This document shows, piece by piece, positions 1 to 7,110 of a stretch of 12,492 bases of DNA; within the stretch, counting starts at the first letter, position 1; each line of letters begins with the position of its first letter. This stretch comes from Bacilli bacterium. Its GTDB lineage: Bacteria; Bacillota_I; Bacilli_A; RF39; UBA660. The notes under the pieces were generated by a model. It was given only the letters and a program-made list of their open reading frames with translations. It ran no database searches and had not been told where the DNA came from. The DNA lies in contig JAAWDB010000067.1 of assembly GCA_022793555.1 (NCBI GenBank), positions 1 to 12,492 on the forward strand, written 5' to 3'. The position numbers were made by a program, and so were the translations under genes.

Positions 1-1736
1 ATTCTAAATATCAAGCTCCTTATCTTTATGAAGAAGATGGAAAATTTGGTTTATTATATTCATTAACACATCCTTTTTATGGTTTTTTGGAACGTGTGAA
101 ATGGTTTTCAAATTCTTTAGAAGCAGAAGAATTTATTTATCAAATTTGGTGGTATCAAAAATATCGTAATGAATTTTCTGTGCAAATGCAATTAGATAAT
201 TATGAGAAAAAGAATCCAGAAGTTCAATTTCTTGTACGCGATAGAGTGTTATCAAAAATGGATATGATGCAAATGTTAGCGGATCCAAGTGAAATGCCTA
301 AAGAAGAAAAAAAGCAAAGAATCTATCAACGTTTATTACGTACTTGTCGTCTTTTAATTGCTATTATTGAAGAAAAAATTAAAGTTCAAAATGATACTTA
401 TCAAAATGTTTCTTCACTTGATTTAGAATTTCGGCGTCAAGAAAATGAATTTTTTCAACTTTATAATCGTTATAAAAAAGAAAAACATCCTTTGCATACC
501 ATTGCTAATGAACCCCTTGAATTTGTCCATTTGGATGAATCACTACAACAATTAAATGAGCAAGTTGATTATTTTGCTCAACGTGTTAGTTTTGAAGAGA
601 TAAAAAAATTTATTGATTCTTTATGGGATATGCTTTTTAACATGGAGTCTGAAAAAGGTTATCTACAAAATAAGTATTTGTTATTTAAATTACCTATTGA
701 TTTAGAAGATGTTAGAAAGAAAAAATCTTATATGGAATTTGTTTTTAATAAAAAGAAGGGATTCTTTTCTCGAAAAGAACATGTGAAAGAGGCTTTATTA
801 AAAATTGATAGTGAAAGTGAATCTAAAAAAATAATCGGAATGAAAGATTTTATTCAAAACGAAATTAAACGTTTGAAAGAAAAATACTCCATAATTGAAG
901 AAATGGATTATGCGACACTTGGAGATTATTTAAATGAATTTGATAATCTGGGAATTTCTACTCCTTTTGATTTACAAGAAAAAATTATAGAAAAAACTTT
1001 TACTAGAGATGAGCTTTTAAAACATTGTCGTGATATCTATGATACTTTATCTTATCAAGATCAAGAATATTTGAGAGTTTATCATTCTTTTTTACAACCA
1101 CTTTGTGATGTGATGTTGATAGCGATTTTAAATGGTGAAAAGAAAGAAGATTTATTACAGCAAATGATAAAACAAAATGCTAAAGAGATTGAGCAGGCAA
1201 TTAGTATTTTAATGGATCCTGAAAATGTTTTTTTACAAATGAAGAAGATGAAATGTTTAACTTTTTATAATGAAAACAATTTCTTAGAAAGCCTATATAC
1301 TGTTTGTGAGAAAATCTTAAAAATTCAAACTTTTACTTTCCAAGGTATTGGTTATGTGTTTGGCAAGAGTTTGAAAAATGAAGACTATTCTATTTATCAT
1401 GCTTCATTCAAAAATGTTGTTGCACCTGTTCAAAAAAAGGGAAATTTTGATGTTCAAGATATTTTAGAAATTCATGGAAATGTTTCTTTACTATTCTTAC
1501 CTTATTTTTATGAAGTTCAAGATGTTTATTTTCATGACAATACCGTAGAAGAAAAGGGAAATCGTGAAGATGTTTTACTTATACTAAAAAATTATCAAGT
1601 AAATTATAATAATTCTGATATAATAAAGGTATCGAGGTTTCAAGCAAAAGAAACTTGGGAAGGCTCTTATAAAATTTTACATGATATGAAATGCATAAGA
1701 AAGGAATCTTATCGTCATATTATCGTTACAAAATAA
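1..1736 (+). CDS. Large helix-rich cytoplasmic protein of unknown function (5' end outside window)
   Basis: The reading frame is open from the first complete codon at base 3 to the TAA at 1734-1736, about 577 codons, with no stop and no good start near the left edge. The only early start-like codon is TTG at 87, which lacks a Shine-Dalgarno sequence, so the real start lies upstream of the window. The protein is rich in Lys, Glu, Gln and aromatic residues, with long amphipathic helical stretches such as those encoded around 300-500 and 780-1050, which could form coiled coils. I see no signal peptide or membrane segment in the visible part and no catalytic motif I recognise. The last ~140 residues are less helical and look like a separate mixed alpha/beta domain. 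It ends 11 nt before the next gene, whose ribosome binding site overlaps this stop codon, so the two are probably cotranscribed. I do not recognise the family. That it is a real gene is secure from length and codon bias. Confidence 0.85.
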   Translation, partial: SKYQAPYLYEEDGKFGLLYSLTHPFYGFLERVKWFSNSLEAEEFIYQIWWYQKYRNEFSVQMQLDNYEKKNPEVQFLVRDRVLSKMDMMQMLADPSEMPKEEKKQRIYQRLLRTCRLLIAIIEEKIKVQNDTYQNVSSLDLEFRRQENEFFQLYNRYKKEKHPLHTIANEPLEFVHLDESLQQLNEQVDYFAQRVSFEEIKKFIDSLWDMLFNMESEKGYLQNKYLLFKLPIDLEDVRKKKSYMEFVFNKKKGFFSRKEHVKEALLKIDSESESKKIIGMKDFIQNEIKRLKEKYSIIEEMDYATLGDYLNEFDNLGISTPFDLQEKIIEKTFTRDELLKHCRDIYDTLSYQDQEYLRVYHSFLQPLCDVMLIAILNGEKKEDLLQQMIKQNAKEIEQAISILMDPENVFLQMKKMKCLTFYNENNFLESLYTVCEKILKIQTFTFQGIGYVFGKSLKNEDYSIYHASFKNVVAPVQKKGNFDVQDILEIHGNVSLLFLPYFYEVQDVYFHDNTVEEKGNREDVLLILKNYQVNYNNSDIIKVSRFQAKETWEGSYKILHDMKCIRKESYRHIIVTK

Positions 1737-1747
1737 GGAGGCAAGAA

Positions 1748-2287
1748 ATGAATAGAACAAAATATTTGCAAGCAGTAAAAAATGGATTACAATTCTTTTT
1801 AGAAAGTTATCAACAACAAAAAATACTTGAATTAGATGAACGAATATCAAAACTTATAGAAGAGGGTAAAACCGAAGAAGAAGCTGTGGCATTATGTGGT
1901 GATGTTGAAACTTATATTAATGCTATTTATAATGAAAATCATGTTAATAGACAAAAATTAGCGCCGAAAAAAAGTTTTTTGTCTTCTAGTTATGAACAAT
2001 TATTTAAAACCATTCGTCATGTTATTGATGTAATGAGTCAAAATAGTTCGAAAGCCAATGCTAAAATTTTGTTAGATATTTTAATTTTATTAGGACTTAC
2101 GTGTGTGATTAAAATCCCATTTATCTTAGTTCGTGATTTAGGAGATAGTACGCTTGATTTTTTTGCCAATCCAATGTTATCTAATATATGGCATTTAGTA
2201 GTTGAAGTTTTTTATTTAGTGGTAGCGATAACTTTCTTCTTGAATGTGTTTAAAAAATGGTTTCAACATCTAAAAATTCAAAAATAG
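1748..2287 (+). CDS. Small membrane protein with HAAS/DUF1700-like N-terminal domain
   Basis: The 179-residue protein starts at ATG 1748, chosen because a perfect AAGGAGG (1735-1741) lies 6 nt upstream. An in-frame TTG at 1691 would overlap the previous gene by 46 nt and has no such site. Residues 5-62 form a helical head with a leucine/glutamate-rich stretch followed by an EEGKTEEEAVALCGD-type segment (39-52) and a closing helix. This resembles the HAAS domain of DUF1700 proteins, which in Firmicutes often accompany PadR-type regulators. Two hydrophobic helices follow at about 105-128 and 147-167, with a short basic C-terminal tail (KKWFQHLKIQK). So it is probably an inner-membrane protein with a cytoplasmic head. 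No PadR-like gene is visible in the window. It is the last gene before an intrinsic terminator and probably shares a transcript with the large gene upstream. The family assignment rests on pattern resemblance only; function is unknown. Confidence 0.75.
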   Translation: MNRTKYLQAVKNGLQFFLESYQQQKILELDERISKLIEEGKTEEEAVALCGDVETYINAIYNENHVNRQKLAPKKSFLSSSYEQLFKTIRHVIDVMSQNSSKANAKILLDILILLGLTCVIKIPFILVRDLGDSTLDFFANPMLSNIWHLVVEVFYLVVAITFFLNVFKKWFQHLKIQK

Positions 2288-2291
2288 AATT

Positions 2292-2318
2292 ACATCATTA
2301 TACTAATGGTGTTTTTTT
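2292..2318 (+). terminator. Rho-independent terminator after the HAAS-like gene
   Basis: A 9-bp stem ACATCATTA / TAATGGTGT (arms 2292-2300 and 2304-2312, one G-U pair) has a 3-nt TAC loop and is followed by a T run ending at 2318. It sits 5 nt after the stop codon and immediately before the typA promoter. Confidence 0.85.
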
Positions 2319-2319
2319 C

Positions 2320-2348
2320 TTGCAAATGCCTTGTTTTTGAGGTATTAT
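2320..2348 (+). promoter_or_regulatory. Sigma-A-type promoter of typA
   Basis: A -35 TTGCAA (2320-2325, 4/6 consensus) and a -10 TATTAT (2343-2348, 5/6) are separated by exactly 17 nt, just downstream of a terminator and about 30 nt upstream of the typA start. The spacer and -10 also contain an imperfect inverted repeat (AATGCCTT 2325-2332 with GAGGTATT 2339-2346, two G-U pairs), which may be chance or an operator. Confidence 0.65.
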
Positions 2349-2378
2349 TTTGAGATGTGAAAGAAAGTTGGAGTTTTT

Positions 2379-4181
2379 ATGGATAAAATTATAAATGTGG
2401 CGGTTGTTGCTCATGTTGATGCTGGTAAAAGTACATTAGTAGATGCTATGCTTGAACAAAATGGAGCTTTTTCAAGTCATGAAGTTGTTGAAGAACGTGT
2501 AATGGATAGTGATGCAATTGAAAAAGAAAGAGGTATCACGATTTATTCAAAGAATTGTTCTATACATTATAAAGATTATAAAATTAATATTGTTGATACC
2601 CCAGGTCATGCCGATTTTTCAAGTGAAGTAGAACGTGTTATTAAAACGGTTGATACAGTTATTTTAATTGTGGATTCTGCAGAGGGACCTATGCCTCAAA
2701 CACGTTTTGTGTTAAAAAAGGCTTTGGAACAAAATTTGAAACCAATATTATTTATTAATAAGATTGATAAAAGAGATGCGAGACCAGAAGAAGTTGTTGA
2801 TATGACTTTCAATTTATTTATGGAATTAAATGCGAGTGATGAACAACTTGATTTTCCAATTATTTATGGAATTGCGAAAGATGGAATTGCTCAATATTCG
2901 GTTTCGGAGACAGGAAGTAATATCGAACCACTTTTAGAAACCATTTTAAAACAAGTAGAGGCTTTTTCTGGAAGTGAAAGTGATCCATTACAACTTCAAA
3001 TTTCTAATCTTGATTATGATGATTACATTGGAAGACTGGGAATTGGGCGTATTAATAAAGGAATGATTAAGTCTGGAGAAACGGTTGCTGTTGCGAAAAA
3101 TGATGGAAGTGTGATGAACTTTCGTATTTCAAAATTATTTGTTACAGAGGGAATTCGTAAAGTTGAGAAAACGCAAGCTTATTTTGGAGATATTGTAACG
3201 ATTGCAGGTTGTGCGGATATTTCTATTGGTGATACGATTTGTCATCGTGATCACATTGATGCTTTGCCACCAATTGTTATTGAAAAACCAACTCTTTCAA
3301 TGAACTTTTTAGTAAATGATGGACCGTTTGCTGGAAAGAGTGGAAAATTTTTAACGACTCGTCATATTCGTGAACGATTAGATCGTGAACTTCAAACGAA
3401 TGTTGGACTTCATGTGGAGGAGCTTCCTAATGCTGATGGATATAAGGTTAGTGGACGAGGAGAACTTCATTTATCTATTTTACTTGAAAATATGAGACGA
3501 GAAGGTTATGAACTTTGTGTTTCAAAACCAGAAGTATTGTTAGAAGAAATTGATGGTAAAAAATGTGAGCCATTTGAACGAGTAATTATTAACTGTCCTT
3601 CCGATTATCAAGGAACAATAATTAATGATTTACAAGAGCGAAAAGCAACGCTTGAAGTAGTATCTACCTCAAATGAGGGTTATGCACATTTAGAATTTTT
3701 AGCACCTACTAGAGGGTTAATTGGTTATCGTAGTGCTTTTGTTACGAATACTAAGGGTGAAGGAATTATGGTTCGAAGTTTTGAAGAATATCGCCCATTT
3801 GTTGGACCTATTAGTGGACGAAAAAATGGTGTAATGGTATCAATGGAAAATGGAAAGTCTTTAGGCTATTCTTTATGGAACTTACAAGACCGTGGTGTAA
3901 TGATTATTGATCCAGCGGTTGAAGTTTATATTGGTATGATTATTGGAATTCATAATAGAGATAATGATTTAGATGTTAATCCTTGTAAGAATAAAAATTT
4001 AACAAATACACGTTCTAGTGGAGCTGATGAAGCTATTAATTTAGTAAAAGCAAAGAAATTTACTTTAGAAGAAGCTTTAGAATTTATTGAAGAAGACGAA
4101 TATGTAGAAGTAACTCCAAGCGATATTCGTCTACGTAAAGCTATTTTAGATCCTAAAATGAGATTTCGTAAAAATCGTTAA
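2379..4181 (+). CDS. typA: Translational GTPase TypA/BipA
   Basis: TypA (BipA) is a ribosome-associated GTPase of the EF-G/LepA superfamily, linked to 50S subunit assembly and to cold and stress adaptation. At 600 residues it is close to the usual ~610. The G domain shows G1 AHVDAGKST (11-19), the effector-region ERGIT (50-54), G3 DTPGH (73-77) with the catalytic-type His77, and G4 NKID (127-130). It also has the BipA-typical EERVMDS segment (38-44) and the GPMPQTRFV segment (103-111). The beta-barrel domain II follows, and then the EF-G III/V-like domains with SGRGELHLSILLENMRREG and the C-terminal TypA-specific domain with SRG/TRGLIGYRS and NLTNTRSSGADEA motifs. An oddity is Ala15 in G1, where most BipA proteins I know have His (VDHGK); Ala is usual in EF-G and TetM. 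The start ATG has TTGGAG 5 nt upstream. It is monocistronic, with its own promoter and terminator. Confidence 0.97.
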   Translation: MDKIINVAVVAHVDAGKSTLVDAMLEQNGAFSSHEVVEERVMDSDAIEKERGITIYSKNCSIHYKDYKINIVDTPGHADFSSEVERVIKTVDTVILIVDSAEGPMPQTRFVLKKALEQNLKPILFINKIDKRDARPEEVVDMTFNLFMELNASDEQLDFPIIYGIAKDGIAQYSVSETGSNIEPLLETILKQVEAFSGSESDPLQLQISNLDYDDYIGRLGIGRINKGMIKSGETVAVAKNDGSVMNFRISKLFVTEGIRKVEKTQAYFGDIVTIAGCADISIGDTICHRDHIDALPPIVIEKPTLSMNFLVNDGPFAGKSGKFLTTRHIRERLDRELQTNVGLHVEELPNADGYKVSGRGELHLSILLENMRREGYELCVSKPEVLLEEIDGKKCEPFERVIINCPSDYQGTIINDLQERKATLEVVSTSNEGYAHLEFLAPTRGLIGYRSAFVTNTKGEGIMVRSFEEYRPFVGPISGRKNGVMVSMENGKSLGYSLWNLQDRGVMIIDPAVEVYIGMIIGIHNRDNDLDVNPCKNKNLTNTRSSGADEAINLVKAKKFTLEEALEFIEEDEYVEVTPSDIRLRKAILDPKMRFRKNR

Positions 4182-4206
4182 AAGCTGTTTTAAAAACAGT
4201 TTTTTT
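4181..4206 (+). terminator. Rho-independent terminator of typA
   Basis: The stem AAAGCTGTT / AACAGTTTT (one G-U pair) surrounds a TTAAA loop directly at the typA stop codon, and the right arm runs into a tract of seven T (4200-4206). Confidence 0.85.
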
Positions 4207-4207
4207 C

Positions 4208-4236
4208 TTTTCATTTTTATTTTTTGATGCTATTCT
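4208..4236 (+). promoter_or_regulatory. Possible extended -10 promoter for the 4268 gene
   Basis: A TTTTCA (4208-4213, 4/6 match to -35) lies 17 nt upstream of TATTCT (4231-4236, 4/6 match to -10), which is preceded by TGC, giving a TGn extended -10. It lies between the typA terminator and the next gene. In such AT-rich DNA this remains tentative. Confidence 0.4.
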
Positions 4237-4267
4237 AATACTAGATGAGGTTTGCTAATTGGGTGAT

Positions 4268-4813
4268 ATGATGAATAAAAAGAAAGAAATTTTAGTTTTG
4301 TTTATTTTGGGAATAGTATTAGGAATTTTATTGTTTTTTTGCTTTCGCACCCCAAAATCTTTAGAAGAAAAAAAGACGGTTAATGAACCATTAATTTATG
4401 ATTACTTTGTGGATAATTATCGGTTACTAGTATCTCAATATGATATGGAAGAGGATTTGGAAAAAGATTGGACTTTACAAATTGATACAAAAAATAATGA
4501 CGTTTATTTATTAGATAATGGTATACCTAAGTCAAAATCTTACGGTAGTGATATTTATCATGAACTAGCACTTTTGGTGTCACAAGACTATGGTCATCAA
4601 GCTATTATTGATTCAGATTTATGGAATGATATTAGGAACATGCTTCTTCATTACTCGATTTCGATTGAATCATTAGAAAAAGGTACTTGTCATTATGAGT
4701 TTTATGATCAATATCTAGGAACTGTTGATTGTGAAGATGATCGTTATTTGGTCCAATTTGCTTTTTCACTTATTAATGAAATTGATGATATTAAAGATTT
4801 TAATGATGATTAA
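4268..4813 (+). CDS. Membrane-anchored extracytoplasmic hypothetical protein
   Basis: A 181-residue protein of unknown family. After a short basic N-terminus (MMNKKK) there is one hydrophobic helix at about residues 8-26, then roughly 155 mostly acidic residues that should lie outside the membrane. The pattern fits a signal anchor, as there is no lipobox and no clear signal-peptidase site. Two cysteines 14 residues apart (GTC near the C-terminal third and VDC just after) could form a disulfide. The start is uncertain among three in-frame codons: TTG 4259 (GAGG at 4247-4250, 8 nt upstream), ATG 4268, and ATG 4271. GGGTGAT just before the ATG pair resembles the 3' half of an extended Shine-Dalgarno sequence and favours 4271 or 4268. 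It is flanked by terminators on both sides, so it is probably transcribed alone. Its position beside the prepilin genes may hint at a surface role, but nothing in the sequence proves it. Confidence 0.8.
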   Translation: MMNKKKEILVLFILGIVLGILLFFCFRTPKSLEEKKTVNEPLIYDYFVDNYRLLVSQYDMEEDLEKDWTLQIDTKNNDVYLLDNGIPKSKSYGSDIYHELALLVSQDYGHQAIIDSDLWNDIRNMLLHYSISIESLEKGTCHYEFYDQYLGTVDCEDDRYLVQFAFSLINEIDDIKDFNDD

Positions 4814-4817
4814 AATG

Positions 4818-4840
4818 ACTGTTGGTTGACAACAGTTTTT
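4818..4840 (+). terminator. Rho-independent terminator after the 4268 gene
   Basis: ACTGTTG (4818-4824), loop GTTGA, CAACAGT (4830-4836), followed by T4836-4840: a 7-bp perfect stem 4 nt after the stop codon. Its loop and 3' arm also belong to a second, competing inverted repeat described separately. Confidence 0.8.
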
Positions 4841-4857
4841 CTTTTGTCAACGTTTTT
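4825..4857 (+). terminator. Overlapping alternative hairpin with second T-run
   Basis: GTTGACAA (4825-4832) and TTGTCAAC (4844-4851) are perfect 8-bp complements with an 11-nt loop, followed by G and T4853-4857. The left arm uses the loop and first bases of the 3' arm of the hairpin at 4818-4836, so the two structures are mutually exclusive. It may be a backup terminator or simply part of a bidirectional termination region. Confidence 0.5.
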
Positions 4858-4880
4858 AGTGTTAATGCATCTCTTTTTTG

Positions 4881-4900
4881 TGATATTATTATAAATAATA
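4881..4900 (+). promoter_or_regulatory. Extended -10 element overlapped by a 17-bp palindrome, upstream of the 4916 prepilin gene
   Basis: TGATATTAT (4881-4889) is an extended -10 (TGn plus TATTAT, 5/6); no good -35 is present at 17 nt. The -10 lies in a perfect palindrome TATTATT-ATA-AATAATA (4884-4900), where a repressor could block initiation. The gene's AGGGGAAG ribosome binding site (4900-4907) follows immediately. Low-complexity AT composition makes chance palindromes likely. Confidence 0.4.
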
Positions 4901-4915
4901 GGGGAAGATAGTACC

Positions 4916-7060
4916 ATGAAGAAGAATGGATTTACATTAATAGAATTGTTGAGTGTTGTGGCAATATTAGCAATTATTATGTTACTTGCTACGCCAGCTT
5001 ATCATTTAATTATGAAACGAATTAATCAAAATATGTATGAGAATAAGATAAAATATATTCTTAGTGCAGCAGAGTCTTGGGCAAGTGAAACAACAAATGA
5101 AGTTGTTAATGTTGGACATTTAATTGAGTCGGGAAAACTTGAAGCGGATAATGAAGCTGGGGATTTTGTTAATCCAGTTACTAATGAGTCCATGCTTTGT
5201 GATGTAGTGCGTATTGATCAAGATAATTTTCAATATATAGCGAAGATGACAGAAGAAAAAAATTGTTCTTATGATGATTTACTTGCGCAACATAGTCTTA
5301 TTATATTCAAAAAATATAAAGAAAATGGTCAAGAGCTTAGAAAAGATGAATGGTATAATGGTAATGTTACGTTAAAGGTTCTGTTTAAAGATCCTGCTTT
5401 ATCAAAAAATGCTACGCGTTTGCAAATTAAAGGTAATGGGCAGGTATTAGATTATACGTTAAAAGGAGATTTTGATCAAAAAAATACTTTGATTGTTTCA
5501 GTTAATCAAATTTTAAATACACAATATGAAGCAAGTGTTTATGTTCTTGAAAATAATATATCTAAAGAATATAAGGCAAGAACTGAAGTTAAGATTGATA
5601 AGCAAAGACCTAATGTTTATATGGATGAAATTAATATAGGTAATGAAAATGAATGGACAAGTAATAATAAAAAAATTACATTTACTATGAGCGATGGAAG
5701 TGGATCAGGTATTTATGGTTATTCTTTAACTACAAGTAATCGTTGTGGTATTGTTGGTCCTACTAAAACGAGTAAACAAAAAGTTTCGATTTCTAAACCT
5801 AATGGAACTTATTATATATGTGTAAGGGATAATGCCGGAAATTGGAGTGAAGATATTAGTACTAAGAAAGTTACCGTTTCAAAAATTGATACGACGCCTC
5901 CTAAAATTGATCCTAATAGTGGCTTTGTTATTGAGTCTACAACACCTAATTATAATCATTATAAAACTAAATTAAAGATATTAGCTACAGATGAAAGTAC
6001 AATGTCAATGTATTTATCAAATACTGGATTTGAACAAAATGGGGTGTGGGAACGATATACAGAAACGAAAGAATGGGATGTATCTAATACTTTAGATGGT
6101 AAGTTGCATTATGTTTATTTAACGATCCGTGATGAAGCAGGAAATAAAGTTAATGTAAAAAGTAAAGGATATACTGTTTATTTAGAATGTTCAAAAACTA
6201 ATAAAGGCTTTGTTGGAGGATGGGGTGCTTGTAATGCCCAATGTGGTGGAGGATTACAGTATCGTCCATATGAAGTTAAAGATATTTATACGAATAAAGT
6301 TTGTGCAAGTGGTAGTGATCAGCAAGTATGTAATACTAATCCTTGTGATTCTCCAAATGATTATGATTGGAGTAAGGAAATTGCATGTAATGTTGATAAG
6401 TTACAAGAAGTTATTGATAATAAAAAGTTTGCTTCTTACATTGAGTATCAAGAGTTTAGAAATGCCTTGTATGATTGTGGAGAAGTATCTAGTTCGATCA
6501 TCTCTAGTGATGCAGCAATGGATATGATGAGAAAAAGTAGTCGCTATCAATTTATTACAACATCGGGAAAAAGTAAGAGTGCATCTTGTAAGGAAACGGA
6601 AAGTTCATCGTGTAGTCCTAGTAAGTATAAAGCACCAGATCGTTATGCTGATGATTATGTCAAAAATGCTTATAATGGAAAAGTCTTTGTATTAAGTATT
6701 TCAAGTAATGCAAGTTTTCCAAGTGGTTTTTCACCAACTCCAAATGATGATAGTGATTGTGAAGATGAATATGCAATCTGTTTTTGGGAGAATAAGGGTG
6801 GTACTAAAGACCGCGAAAATTATTTCTTTGTTTATTTAGCTTCTCCTGGAAATGGACATATTGTACCAGTTACAAGAATTTGGGAAAAACGAAAAGATGG
6901 TTATGGAATGCCAGTTGGGGCATTTTTCCCAAGTGTCGGTGCCGTTACTGTTCGGGAGAGTACAGAAAATGTATACAAAAAAAATGGTGATTGGAGATAT
7001 ACAACTTACAAAAGTTATTACACTACTGGAACTGTTTATATGCAAATATTTAGAATTTAA
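4916..7060 (+). CDS. Very large type IV prepilin-like surface protein with Ig-like and thrombospondin-1-like modules
   Basis: The 714-residue protein starts with a class-III prepilin signal, MKKNG then FTLIELLSVVAILAII. The prepilin peptidase should cut after Gly5, leaving methylatable Phe with Glu at +5, followed by the hydrophobic helix (6-27) that anchors or packs pilins. Residues ~30-240 form a head shared with the downstream paralog, including a conserved Cys95/Cys117 pair. An Ig-like module (~246-325) has SDGSGSGIYGY and a YYICVRDNAGN strand with Cys277/Cys302. A second module (~326-424) ends in YLTIRDEAGN. Residues 425-477 match a thrombospondin type-1 repeat: W436, C439, C443-GGG-x-Q-x-R450, C463, C472-N-T-N-P-C477. 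Residues 478-714 form a Cys-rich domain I do not recognise. Typical pilins have 150-200 residues, so this is probably a modular adhesin or tip subunit exposed on the surface. No assembly genes are nearby. The start is supported by AGGGGAAG 8 nt upstream. Confidence 0.9.
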   Translation: MKKNGFTLIELLSVVAILAIIMLLATPAYHLIMKRINQNMYENKIKYILSAAESWASETTNEVVNVGHLIESGKLEADNEAGDFVNPVTNESMLCDVVRIDQDNFQYIAKMTEEKNCSYDDLLAQHSLIIFKKYKENGQELRKDEWYNGNVTLKVLFKDPALSKNATRLQIKGNGQVLDYTLKGDFDQKNTLIVSVNQILNTQYEASVYVLENNISKEYKARTEVKIDKQRPNVYMDEINIGNENEWTSNNKKITFTMSDGSGSGIYGYSLTTSNRCGIVGPTKTSKQKVSISKPNGTYYICVRDNAGNWSEDISTKKVTVSKIDTTPPKIDPNSGFVIESTTPNYNHYKTKLKILATDESTMSMYLSNTGFEQNGVWERYTETKEWDVSNTLDGKLHYVYLTIRDEAGNKVNVKSKGYTVYLECSKTNKGFVGGWGACNAQCGGGLQYRPYEVKDIYTNKVCASGSDQQVCNTNPCDSPNDYDWSKEIACNVDKLQEVIDNKKFASYIEYQEFRNALYDCGEVSSSIISSDAAMDMMRKSSRYQFITTSGKSKSASCKETESSSCSPSKYKAPDRYADDYVKNAYNGKVFVLSISSNASFPSGFSPTPNDDSDCEDEYAICFWENKGGTKDRENYFFVYLASPGNGHIVPVTRIWEKRKDGYGMPVGAFFPSVGAVTVRESTENVYKKNGDWRYTTYKSYYTTGTVYMQIFRI
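6188..6346 (+). other. Thrombospondin type-1-like module within the 714-aa prepilin-like protein
   Basis: This part of the 4916-7060 gene encodes residues 425-477, where W..C...CGGG.Q.R and a closing QxCNTNPC reproduce the signature of TSP type-1 repeats. The usual third cysteine, just after the R.R segment, is missing: R450 is followed by PYEV. Cys425 upstream brings the count back to six. TSP1 repeats are mostly known from animal extracellular and apicomplexan adhesion proteins. The match is by pattern recognition only. Confidence 0.65.
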
Positions 7061-7073
7061 TATTTCTTGTTTA

Positions 7074-7108
7074 GATGTAGAAAATAGCAATATTTTTACA
7101 TCTTTTTT
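7074..7108 (+). terminator. Strong intrinsic terminator between the two prepilin-like genes
   Basis: A 12-bp stem: GATGTA-(bulged G)-AAAATA (7074-7086) pairs with TATTTT-TACATC (7091-7102). It is closed by a GCAA loop of the GNRA type and followed by T7103-7108. It lies 13 nt after the stop codon, so the two paralogs probably have separate transcripts or partial read-through. Confidence 0.85.
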
Positions 7109-7110
7109 AA

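Noticed and set aside
87-89. TTG at 87 as the start of the first gene
   Set aside because: No Shine-Dalgarno sequence, and the frame is open with gene-like codons all the way to the left edge, so the gene continues upstream of the window.
1691-1747. Upstream TTG start for the HAAS-like protein
   Set aside because: It would overlap the previous gene, while ATG 1748 has a perfect AAGGAGG at ideal spacing and gives a typical protein start.
4814-4915. c-di-GMP riboswitch ahead of the prepilin genes
   Set aside because: Such switches control type IV pili in some Clostridia and a GGDEF-like protein is nearby, but the leader is short and lacks the conserved GEMM motifs; only terminator hairpins and a promoter-like element are present.
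6210-6527. Open frame of 105 codons on the plus strand in another frame
   Set aside because: Lies fully inside the prepilin-like gene across the TSP1-like region, and its translation is Ile/Val/Met-rich noise without a start signal.
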